Shown: positions 14,445 to 19,642 of the stretch, one piece after another
Position numbering within the stretch: the stretch's first letter is position 1
Layout: each line of letters begins with the position of its first letter
Assembly (NCBI GenBank): GCA_946481425.1
Contig: CAMLNT010000019.1
Coordinates: forward strand, 1 to 19,642
DNA length: 19,642 nt
Direction: 5' to 3'
From: an uncultured Brevundimonas sp.
Lineage (GTDB): Bacteria > Pseudomonadota > Alphaproteobacteria > Caulobacterales > Caulobacteraceae
Notes under the pieces: generated by a model
What the model was told of the DNA's origin: nothing
Databases searched by the model: none
What the model saw: the letters and a program-made list of their open reading frames with translations, nothing else
Made by a program: the position numbers and the translations under genes

Positions 14445-15593
14445 ATGGAACTCCCTCTCGACTACGCAACGCTTCGGCTGATCTGGTGGGCCCTTCTGGG
14501 CATCCTGCTGATCGGCTTCGCACTGACCGATGGTTTCGACCTCGGTGTCGGCGCCCTGCTCCCCTTCGTCGCAAAGACCGACGAGGAGCGCCGTGCGGTG
14601 ATCAACACCGTAGGGCCGACCTGGGAAGGCAACCAGGTGTGGTTCATCCTCGGGGGCGGCGCGATCTTCGCCGCCTGGCCCTTCGTGTATGCGGTCAGCT
14701 TCTCCGGCTTCTACCTGGCCATGTTCCTGGTCCTGTCCGCCCTGATCCTGAGGCCGGTCGCCTTCAAGTACCGCTCCAAGCGCACATCGAAAGGCTGGCG
14801 CTCCTTCTGGGACTGGTGCCTCTTCGTCAGCGGCTTCGTGCCGGCCCTGGTGTTCGGCGTGGCCGTCGGCAATGTCCTGATCGGCGCGCCCTTCCGGCTG
14901 GATACTACCCTGCGGTCCACCTACGAGGGCTCGCTCCTGGGTCTGTTCACGCCCTTCAGCCTGGTCTGCGGCCTGCTCTCGGTGACCATGCTGGTGCTGC
15001 ACGGCGCGGCCTGGCTGGGCGTCAAGGGCGAGCGCGGCTTGATCCAGGACCGGGCCCGACGGTTCGGGGTCGTCTCGGCCCTGCTGTCGCTGGCGCTGTT
15101 CGCGATCGGGGGCCTGTTCGTGGCCTTCGGGGACCTGGGCTTCCGCATCACGGGGGCGGTCGACCCCTCCGGATTTTCCAACCCGCTTCGCACGACGGTC
15201 GAGGCGGCTCCGGGCGCGTGGCTGGACAACTATGCGACCTATCCGTGGATGATGATCGCCCCGGCCCTGGGCTTCCTCGGCGCCGCGCTTGCGCTGGTGG
15301 GCCTGCTACGCCGGTCCGAACCCCTGACCCTGACCGGCTCGTCCGCCTCGGCCCTGGGCATCATCGCGACTGTCGGACTGTCGATGTTCCCCTTTGTCCT
15401 CCCGAGCTCGATCGATCCGCAGTCCAGCCTGACGGTGTGGAACGCCTCCTCCAGCCACCTGACGCTGTTCATCATGCTGGTCTGCACGATCATCTTCCTG
15501 CCGATCGTGCTGGCCTACACCGCCTGGGTCTACAAGGTCCTTTGGGGCCGTTCGACGACCGAGGCGGTTCGCACCAACCCCGACCTCTACTGA
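14445..15593 (+). CDS. cydB: Cytochrome bd ubiquinol oxidase subunit II
   Basis: This 382-residue polytopic subunit pairs with CydA to form the oxidase. Family landmarks are the N-terminal LIWWALLGILLIGFALTDGF segment with the conserved TDGFDLGVG loop, the GPTWEGNQVWFILGGGAIFAAWP-like stretch (about residues 57-80), and the LRPVAFKYRSK and WDWCLFVSG segments. Nine or so hydrophobic segments are visible, and the length matches the roughly 380 residues usual for the family. It begins 25 nt after the cydA stop, with GGAG just upstream, and is followed after 19 nt by cydX, so the three form one transcription unit. Confidence 0.97.
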   Translation: MELPLDYATLRLIWWALLGILLIGFALTDGFDLGVGALLPFVAKTDEERRAVINTVGPTWEGNQVWFILGGGAIFAAWPFVYAVSFSGFYLAMFLVLSALILRPVAFKYRSKRTSKGWRSFWDWCLFVSGFVPALVFGVAVGNVLIGAPFRLDTTLRSTYEGSLLGLFTPFSLVCGLLSVTMLVLHGAAWLGVKGERGLIQDRARRFGVVSALLSLALFAIGGLFVAFGDLGFRITGAVDPSGFSNPLRTTVEAAPGAWLDNYATYPWMMIAPALGFLGAALALVGLLRRSEPLTLTGSSASALGIIATVGLSMFPFVLPSSIDPQSSLTVWNASSSHLTLFIMLVCTIIFLPIVLAYTAWVYKVLWGRSTTEAVRTNPDLY

Positions 15594-15612
15594 CCCCGAG
15601 GAGCTTCATCGC

Positions 15613-15720
15613 ATGTGGTATTTTACCTGGATCCTCGGTCTCGGCCTTGCAGTCGGCTTCGGCGTCCTGAACGGCCTGTGGCATGAATTCCACCTGACCG
15701 ACGACGACGGGACCGACTGA
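15613..15720 (+). CDS. cydX: Cytochrome bd accessory small subunit CydX
   Basis: This 35-residue ORF begins MWYFTWILGLGLAVGFGVLN and ends with an acidic tail (LTDDDGTD). It matches the CydX/YbgT pattern: an N-terminal M-W-Y-F-x-W, one transmembrane helix with glycines, N-G-L-W-x-E after it, and a short polar tail. CydX sits beside CydA and stabilises the haems of the oxidase. GAGGAG lies nine bases before the ATG (15598-15603), and cydB ends 19 nt upstream. It is short enough that automated gene callers often omit it. Confidence 0.92.
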   Translation: MWYFTWILGLGLAVGFGVLNGLWHEFHLTDDDGTD

Positions 15721-15724
15721 AGTT

Positions 15725-15750
15725 CCTGCGAGGCAGGGGCTGACGGTCAG
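15725..15750. terminator. Short hairpins at the cydX / quinone reductase convergent junction
   Basis: CCTGC-GAG-GCAGG (15725-15737) starts 5 nt after the cydX stop. CTGACGGTCAG (15740-15750) overlaps the end of the convergent gene. Stems are only 4-5 bp and no T run follows, so these are weak candidates for ending transcription from either side. Confidence 0.3.
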
Positions 15751-16328
15751 TCGGCGCGACGTCCGAGATCCCGGACCCGGTCCAGCCAGCTGGCCGCCTT
15801 GGCCGCCGCGACATCGCCGACCCCGCCGAACATCGTCGTACCGGTTCTGCGCAGGCCCGCGAGGCCGAGGACGGAGCGCTCGAAAGAACGCACGCCGCCT
15901 GCCCCGAAAATCAGCCGGTAGGCCGGCGCCGGCATCCCCATGGTCACGATCAGACGCACCGTCCGACCGTCGAGCAGCCCTTGCGGCAGCTGGTTCTTGC
16001 GCCAGCGCATGGTGAACTGGGGGCGGAAGACCTGCTCAAAGAAGCCCTTGGTCAGGGCCGGAAGGCCGCCCAGCCAGAGCGGAAAGACGACCACCAGATG
16101 GTCCGCCCACTGGATGTCACGCTGGACCCCACCGATGACCGGCGGCGGCGCGCCGTCGTTGAAGTCCGCAGCGGACCTGAGGAGGTCGAAGGCCAGGGCC
16201 CCGACAGCGATACGGCGCACGACATGGCCGCCCGCCTCCGCGCCCGCGACATAGGCCTCGACCAGACCCGCGCAGAGGCGCTGGGGCGCGGCGTCCGGGT
16301 GACCGTTGATGACGAGGATGTTCGCCAT
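15747..16328 (-). CDS. Flavodoxin-fold NAD(P)H:quinone oxidoreductase
   Basis: This 193-residue soluble protein has the pattern of the NQO/MdaB/KefF flavodoxin-like family, which uses FMN or FAD to reduce quinones with two electrons from NAD(P)H. Visible features are the first beta strand and phosphate-binding loop ILVINGHPD (4-12), the DHLVVVFPLWLGGLPALTKG segment that contributes to the flavin site, and FFEQVFRPQFTMRW after it. The C-terminal stretch MFGGVGDVAAAKAASWLDRV is also typical. ATG 16326-16328 has AGG 7 nt upstream. The gene is convergent with cydX and lies downstream of fixJ on the same strand, but has its own FixK-type box 62 nt before the start. Electron delivery to the quinone pool or protection against reactive quinones under low oxygen is plausible. 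The exact substrate is not evident. Confidence 0.85.
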   Translation of the reverse strand: MANILVINGHPDAAPQRLCAGLVEAYVAGAEAGGHVVRRIAVGALAFDLLRSAADFNDGAPPPVIGGVQRDIQWADHLVVVFPLWLGGLPALTKGFFEQVFRPQFTMRWRKNQLPQGLLDGRTVRLIVTMGMPAPAYRLIFGAGGVRSFERSVLGLAGLRRTGTTMFGGVGDVAAAKAASWLDRVRDLGRRAD

Positions 16329-16390
16329 TGGCGGACCTGCGCTGCGGGACGAGGATCGCCCACATCTGCACCCGCCGGGCGATCCCGGCC

Positions 16391-16404
16391 TTGATCCGCG
16401 TCAA
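16391..16404. promoter_or_regulatory. FixK/FNR-type box upstream of the quinone reductase gene
   Basis: TTGATCCGCGTCAA fits the FixK consensus TTGAY-N4-RTCAA, with one change from a perfect FNR site. It overlaps the fixJ stop codon (16401-16403) and ends 62 nt before the quinone reductase ATG. This is the same spacing as the box before cydA. Class II placement predicts a transcript start near 16356 and a 28-nt leader. Confidence 0.75.
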
Positions 16405-17003
16405 ATCTGGCCGAGACCCGCCTTGAGGCCCAGCCGGATGAGATCCGCGTAGGTTTCAGCGCCCGTCTTGGCCATGACCTTGGCGCGATAGATCTCGACC
16501 GTGCGTGGGCTGATTTCGAGATCGCGGGCGATCTCCTTGTTCGACCGGCCGGTCATGAGGCCTTCGAGCACCTGTCGTTCACGCACGGACAGACCGTCCA
16601 GGCGCTGGGCGCTTTGGGGATCGACGCGACGAACGTCGACGGGACGCATGGCCTGGCGGATGCTGCGGAGCAGCGCTTCGTCATCGAACGGCTTTTCGAT
16701 GAAGTCGCCGGCCCCCCGCTTCATCGCCTCGACGGCCATCGGGACATCCGCGTGGCCGGTGATGACCACGATGGGCAGGGCGGGGTGCGCGGCCTTGAGG
16801 CGCTCGACAAGATCCAGGCCGCTCATCTGGGGCATCCGGACGTCCGTCACCAGGCATCTGACCGAGGCGTCCACGGCCTGAAGCGCCTCGACCGGATCGG
16901 CGAAGGTACGGGCCTGCAGATCGGCGGACTCGAGCAGGAAGGCGAGCGAGTCGCGGACCGCGTCGTCGTCGTCCACGACAAAGATCAAGGGGTCACCGCT
17001 CAT
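16401..17003 (-). CDS. fixJ: Oxygen-responsive response regulator FixJ
   Basis: This 200-residue two-domain regulator is phosphorylated by FixL and activates fixK. The receiver domain has the acidic pocket in FVVDDDD (8-14), phospho-acceptor Asp54 ([12 protein letters not shown]), the conserved Thr in VVITGHAD and Lys in FIEKPFDD. The LuxR-type output domain reads [20 protein letters not shown] followed by [20 protein letters not shown], with the recognition helix typical of FixJ/FixJ-like proteins. The start at 17001-17003 is chosen because the receiver fold begins there; the frame stays open 25 codons further into fixL without recognisable domain sequence. The start lies inside the end of fixL (11-nt overlap), indicating coupled translation. 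Its stop codon falls within a FixK-type box. Confidence 0.93.
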   Translation of the reverse strand: MSGDPLIFVVDDDDAVRDSLAFLLESADLQARTFADPVEALQAVDASVRCLVTDVRMPQMSGLDLVERLKAAHPALPIVVITGHADVPMAVEAMKRGAGDFIEKPFDDEALLRSIRQAMRPVDVRRVDPQSAQRLDGLSVRERQVLEGLMTGRSNKEIARDLEISPRTVEIYRAKVMAKTGAETYADLIRLGLKAGLGQI

Positions 17004-18474
17004 CGGCCTGGTCGTCCGTCTGGGCCAGGGGCAGGAGCACGTCAAAGCGGGCGCCGCCGTCTGGGAGGTTCCCTGCATGAATCCGCCCGCCGTGCGCCTC
17101 GACGATGGTGCGGCAGATCGACAGGCCCACGCCCATGCCGTGCGGCTTGGTCGTCACGAAGGGCTGGAATAGCTGATCGAGAACATCGCGCGACAGCCCC
17201 GGTCCGGTGTCGGTCACCGTCACCCGAACGAAGCCCGGATCCGCCGGCTCCGACCAGATCGAGAGGTCGCGGCGCTCGCTGTCGGTCATGGCCTCCATGG
17301 CGTTGCGGACCAAATTCAGGATCACCTGCTGGATCTGGACCTTGTCGACCAGCACGACATCGACATCAGGGTCCAGCCGGACCCGCATCTGTACGCCGAG
17401 CTCCTTGCCTCCGACGAAGGCCAGGGCCACGGCCTCCTCGGTGAGCTTGGCCAGGCTTTCGGGACGAAGTTCAGCCTCACCCTTGGCCACGAAGTTGCGC
17501 AGACGGCGGATGATCTCGCCGGCCCGTCCGGCTTGATCGGCCGCCTTTTCCAGGGCGTCGCGGGCACGCTCGCTCGACAGGCCGCGCGGAGAGGCGAGCA
17601 TGCGTCGCAGGCCGTTCAGATAGTTGCCGATGGCCGACAACGGCTGGTTCAGTTCGTGAGCCAGGGTCGAGCTCATCTCGCCCAGGGCCGTGAGGCGGGT
17701 GACGTGGACCAGCTCGCTCTGGAGTTCGTGAAGCCGGGCCTCGGTCTTCTGGCGTTCGGAAAGGTCGCGCACGAAGCCGGTGAACAGCCGCTGGCCGGGC
17801 CCCTCAACTTCACCGACAGACAGCTCCATCGGAAAGGTGGTCCCGTCCCTGCGCTCGCCGGTCACCACCCGGCCGATGCCGATGATGCGCCGCTCGCCGG
17901 TGGTGCGGTAGCGGCTCATGTAGCCGTCGTGCTGCTCCCGGTAAGGCGACGGCATGAGTATGTTCACGTTGCGCCCAAAGACGTCGGATGCGGTGTAGCC
18001 GAACAGCCGCTCGGCGGCCTGGCTGAAGGAGCGGATCAGCCCCTGATCGTCAATCACGACCATGGCGTCCGGCACGGTCGCCAGGATGGATTCCAGATGC
18101 CCTTCCCGGAGCCGGAGGGCCGCATTGGCGTCGGAGGCGCGGCGGCCGATCGTGGTCAGGTGCTCACCGAAAAGCCCGGCGGCGAGGCCGAGCGCCCCGA
18201 ACACGGCGGCGTCGAGCCAGGGGGTCACTCCGCCCGACATCGAAACCAGCAGGGTCACGGCCGCTATTCCCACCGCCGTCGATGCGACCGCGGCGACCAG
18301 CCCGCCCGCCAGCGCCGCCGCGTAGACGATTGGGGTCACGGTCATGAAGATCAGTCCCGGACCGGCGCCCGCGCGAGTCAGCAGCCAGGCCACCGGCGCG
18401 GCCGCGGCCGGCGCCACGACCAGCGCCAGGGACAGCCATCTGCGATCGAGCCGGAAGATCATTGATCCCCGCAT
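16993..18474 (-). CDS. fixL: Haem-PAS oxygen-sensor histidine kinase FixL
   Basis: Membrane helices fill about residues 11-104, followed by a PAS domain (about 120-240) and a HisKA/HATPase kinase. The PAS domain has the FixL haem pocket: proximal His182 in QHDGY, and Arg202 exactly 20 residues later in IIGIGRVV, matching His200 and Arg220 of Bradyrhizobium FixL, where loss of bound oxygen relieves kinase inhibition. The phospho-acceptor is His273 ([10 protein letters not shown]). The N box ([10 protein letters not shown], 387-396), G1 (DTGPGLS, 422-428) and G2 (GMGVGLSIC, 446-454) are intact. Start choice is uncertain: ATG 18472-18474 is used here, ATG 18460-18462 (GGGGA upstream) is nearly as good, and the longest form would begin at 18588, overlapping the fixK start. 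The predicted length is 493 residues, close to other membrane-bound FixL proteins. Confidence 0.92.
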   Translation of the reverse strand: MRGSMIFRLDRRWLSLALVVAPAAAAPVAWLLTRAGAGPGLIFMTVTPIVYAAALAGGLVAAVASTAVGIAAVTLLVSMSGGVTPWLDAAVFGALGLAAGLFGEHLTTIGRRASDANAALRLREGHLESILATVPDAMVVIDDQGLIRSFSQAAERLFGYTASDVFGRNVNILMPSPYREQHDGYMSRYRTTGERRIIGIGRVVTGERRDGTTFPMELSVGEVEGPGQRLFTGFVRDLSERQKTEARLHELQSELVHVTRLTALGEMSSTLAHELNQPLSAIGNYLNGLRRMLASPRGLSSERARDALEKAADQAGRAGEIIRRLRNFVAKGEAELRPESLAKLTEEAVALAFVGGKELGVQMRVRLDPDVDVVLVDKVQIQQVILNLVRNAMEAMTDSERRDLSIWSEPADPGFVRVTVTDTGPGLSRDVLDQLFQPFVTTKPHGMGVGLSICRTIVEAHGGRIHAGNLPDGGARFDVLLPLAQTDDQADER

Positions 18475-18586
18475 TCCATCCCGCGACGCCCGTGACAAGC
18501 GACCTACGGGATTCTCCTTAAGCGCTGGGCCCGAATGTCGGGGCGGGACGGGCCCCGGTATCCCTCGATCATCGCGAGGAACCGAC
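18475..18586. promoter_or_regulatory. Divergent fixL-fixK promoter region
   Basis: These 112 bp separate the chosen fixL start from fixK. The one AT-richer patch, TACGGGATTCTCCTTAAG (18505-18522), is the likeliest place for a FixJ-phosphate site or core promoter. I cannot match it to a consensus with confidence, and there is no FNR/FixK box here. Confidence 0.4.
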
Positions 18587-19207
18587 ATGACCGATCCGCT
18601 CAGCCTGTCAGATCCGCTGAACCCGCTGGGAGAAGCGCGGCGCTATGCCGACGGAAGCGAGCTGTTTCAGCAGGACGCGCCGGCCACCTCCGTCTACCGG
18701 ATCGTCTCCGGCGTCGTGCGGACCAGCCGCCTCGCCGAGGATGGGCGTCGCCAGATCGGCGACTTCCATTTCGCGGGGGAACTGCTCGGCCTCGAGGAGT
18801 CGGAAGCCCATGCCTTCTCTGCGGAGGCGTTGGGAGCATGCGAGATCGTCGTGATCCGCCGGACGCTCCTCGAGCGGGAGGCGGCCCTGAACCTCGAAAT
18901 CGCCAATACCCTGCGCTCGGCCGCCGGCGTGCGTCTCAGGAAGATGCAGCGGCATCTCATCCAGATCGGCCGCAAGAGCGCTATCGAGCGTGTGGCCGCG
19001 GTGCTGTCCCAGTTCGCCCGGCATGCCGACCAGGAGATCGTCGACCTGCCCATGAGCCGACAGGACATCGCTGACTATCTCGGCCTCACCATCGAAACCG
19101 TCTCGCGGATGATCTCCCAACTCCAGGCCAGCAAGGTCATCCGCCTCACCACCCTGCGTCAGGTCCGGATCTGCGATCCGCAGGCGCTGCGCCTGCTGGC
19201 CGCCTGA
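18587..19207 (+). CDS. fixK: CRP/FNR-family transcription factor FixK
   Basis: This 206-residue regulator has a cyclic-nucleotide-binding-like N-terminal beta barrel (about 20-95), a dimerisation helix (about 98-130), and a winged helix whose recognition segment is [16 protein letters not shown] (165-180). Glu170, Ser173 and Arg174 match FNR Glu209, Ser212 and Arg213, which read TTGAT half-sites. The N-terminal cysteine cluster that holds the FNR iron-sulfur centre is absent; only Cys85 and Cys196 occur. This points to FixK rather than FNR/FnrL, with oxygen information arriving through FixLJ. GAGGA lies 6 nt before ATG 18587, and in-frame starts further left read into fixL on the opposite strand. 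It is divergent from fixL and followed after 17 nt by a small membrane-protein gene. Confidence 0.88.
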   Translation: MTDPLSLSDPLNPLGEARRYADGSELFQQDAPATSVYRIVSGVVRTSRLAEDGRRQIGDFHFAGELLGLEESEAHAFSAEALGACEIVVIRRTLLEREAALNLEIANTLRSAAGVRLRKMQRHLIQIGRKSAIERVAAVLSQFARHADQEIVDLPMSRQDIADYLGLTIETVSRMISQLQASKVIRLTTLRQVRICDPQALRLLAA

Positions 19208-19224
19208 CCCCCGGAGACCCTGTC

Positions 19225-19326
19225 ATGCCCCTGGAATCCACGATCGTCGTCGGCTTTGTTATCGCCGCCTTCATGACCTTCGGCGTCACCCTCGCGGTGG
19301 TGGCCCACTGGTACCAGAAGGGCTGA
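19225..19326 (+). CDS. 33-residue single-helix membrane protein, function unknown
   Basis: The ORF encodes a 33-residue peptide beginning MPLESTIVVGFVIAAFMTFG and ending AHWYQKG. It has one transmembrane helix (about residues 7-27) and a short positively charged tail, so the C-terminus is probably cytoplasmic. GGAG lies 8 nt before the ATG (19213-19216), fixK ends 17 nt upstream, and the next gene starts 2 nt after the stop. This tight packing argues for a real gene. I do not recognise a family. By position it could be a small subunit or assembly factor for a respiratory complex, like CydX, but that is inference only. Confidence 0.65.
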   Translation: MPLESTIVVGFVIAAFMTFGVTLAVVAHWYQKG

Positions 19327-19328
19327 CG

Positions 19329-19642
19329 GTGGCGCCCTTCGCCGCCGTCCAGCTCTTCTTGCTGCTGATCGCATCATCCCAGCCGGGGTCGACCAGCCCG
19401 CCGGCCGACCTGACGGTTTCGGCCATTCGCGGCGAGGGTCTTGTCGCGATGAGATGCGGCGGTTGCCATGCGATCGGCTCCGAGAGGGTCTCGCCTCACG
19501 ACGGCGCGCCGCCCCTGAGAGACATCGCTGATCGATATCCCGCAGAGAGCCTTGAAGAGGCCTTGGCCGAAGGGATCATGGTCGGCCACGACGCCGTCAT
19601 GCCGACCTTTGAACTCCCCTCCGACGAGATCGCTGATATCGT
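19329..19642 (+). CDS. c-type cytochrome, N-terminal part (cut by window end)
   Basis: The open frame runs off the right edge with 104 complete codons visible. It starts at GTG 19329, two bases after the previous stop, with AAGGG about 6 nt upstream inside the preceding gene. A short hydrophobic N-terminus (FAAVQLFLLLIASS) could act as a Sec signal. A haem c motif CGGCH lies at residues 43-47, preceded by GEGLVAMR. A candidate axial methionine occurs at Met91 in AVMPTFELPSDEIADIV, the usual MPxF pattern of small class I cytochromes c. The protein would be periplasmic and carry electrons, perhaps to an oxidase encoded further right. Whether more haem sites follow cannot be seen. Confidence 0.85.
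   Translation, partial: MAPFAAVQLFLLLIASSQPGSTSPPADLTVSAIRGEGLVAMRCGGCHAIGSERVSPHDGAPPLRDIADRYPAESLEEALAEGIMVGHDAVMPTFELPSDEIADI

Noticed and set aside
12779..14446. Long leftward open frame of 555 codons opposite cydA
   Set aside because: The translation is rich in Gln, His, Gly, Arg and Asp, as expected from the complement of GC-rich codons. cydA on the other strand has every family motif.
18461..18474. TTGATCCCCGCATT near the fixL start as a third FixK box
   Set aside because: The first half-site matches but the second (GCATT) does not resemble ATCAA, and it lies within the probable fixL start region.
18475..18588. fixL starting at 18588
   Set aside because: The 38 additional codons are Pro/Arg/Gly-rich without features. 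They would fill the whole divergent promoter region and overlap the fixK start codon.

Overview
The window is GC-rich, densely packed DNA from an alphaproteobacterium, most likely order Caulobacterales (Caulobacter, Brevundimonas or Phenylobacterium type). The evidence is the combination of a type II secretion cluster next to a TonB-dependent receptor and a surface lipoprotein, a FixL-FixJ-FixK oxygen-sensing cascade, and cytochrome bd genes with FNR/FixK-type boxes. The genus is inference. I see no RNA gene, insertion sequence, prophage or CRISPR array.

Left block (1-9053): leftward-reading type II secretion genes gspC-gspD-gspE-gspF are joined by short overlaps, and gspF is cut by the window edge. 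Upstream and on the same strand lie a TonB-dependent outer-membrane receptor and, before it, a lipoprotein with a 16-glycine linker and a beta-helix-like body. The arrangement recalls the Caulobacter crescentus locus where the phosphate-starvation lipoprotein ElpS lies beside the type II genes. A structured leader and a perfect 11-bp hairpin between lipoprotein and receptor suggest control at the RNA level.

Centre (9054-16328): a small secreted two-cysteine protein reads rightward, followed by the cytochrome bd region. cydD and cydC (heterodimeric ABC exporter needed for bd assembly) read leftward. cydA, cydB and a 35-residue cydX read rightward. A perfect TTGAT-N4-ATCAA box lies in the divergent cydD/cydA promoter region. 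A flavodoxin-fold NAD(P)H:quinone reductase gene lies convergent to cydX and has its own TTGAT-N4-GTCAA box. Both boxes end exactly 62 nt before a start codon. The CydC nucleotide-binding domain is unusually short before the Walker A motif.

Right block (16401-19642): fixL (haem-PAS sensor kinase with the haem-ligating His and key Arg conserved) and fixJ read leftward. fixK (CRP/FNR family without iron-sulfur cysteines) reads rightward, followed by an unrecognised 33-residue one-helix membrane protein and a c-type cytochrome cut by the window end.

Working model: low oxygen activates FixL, which phosphorylates FixJ. FixJ-P turns on fixK, and FixK acts at the two boxes to raise high-affinity cytochrome bd and the quinone reductase. 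Sensor, regulator and targets all lie within about 10 kb.
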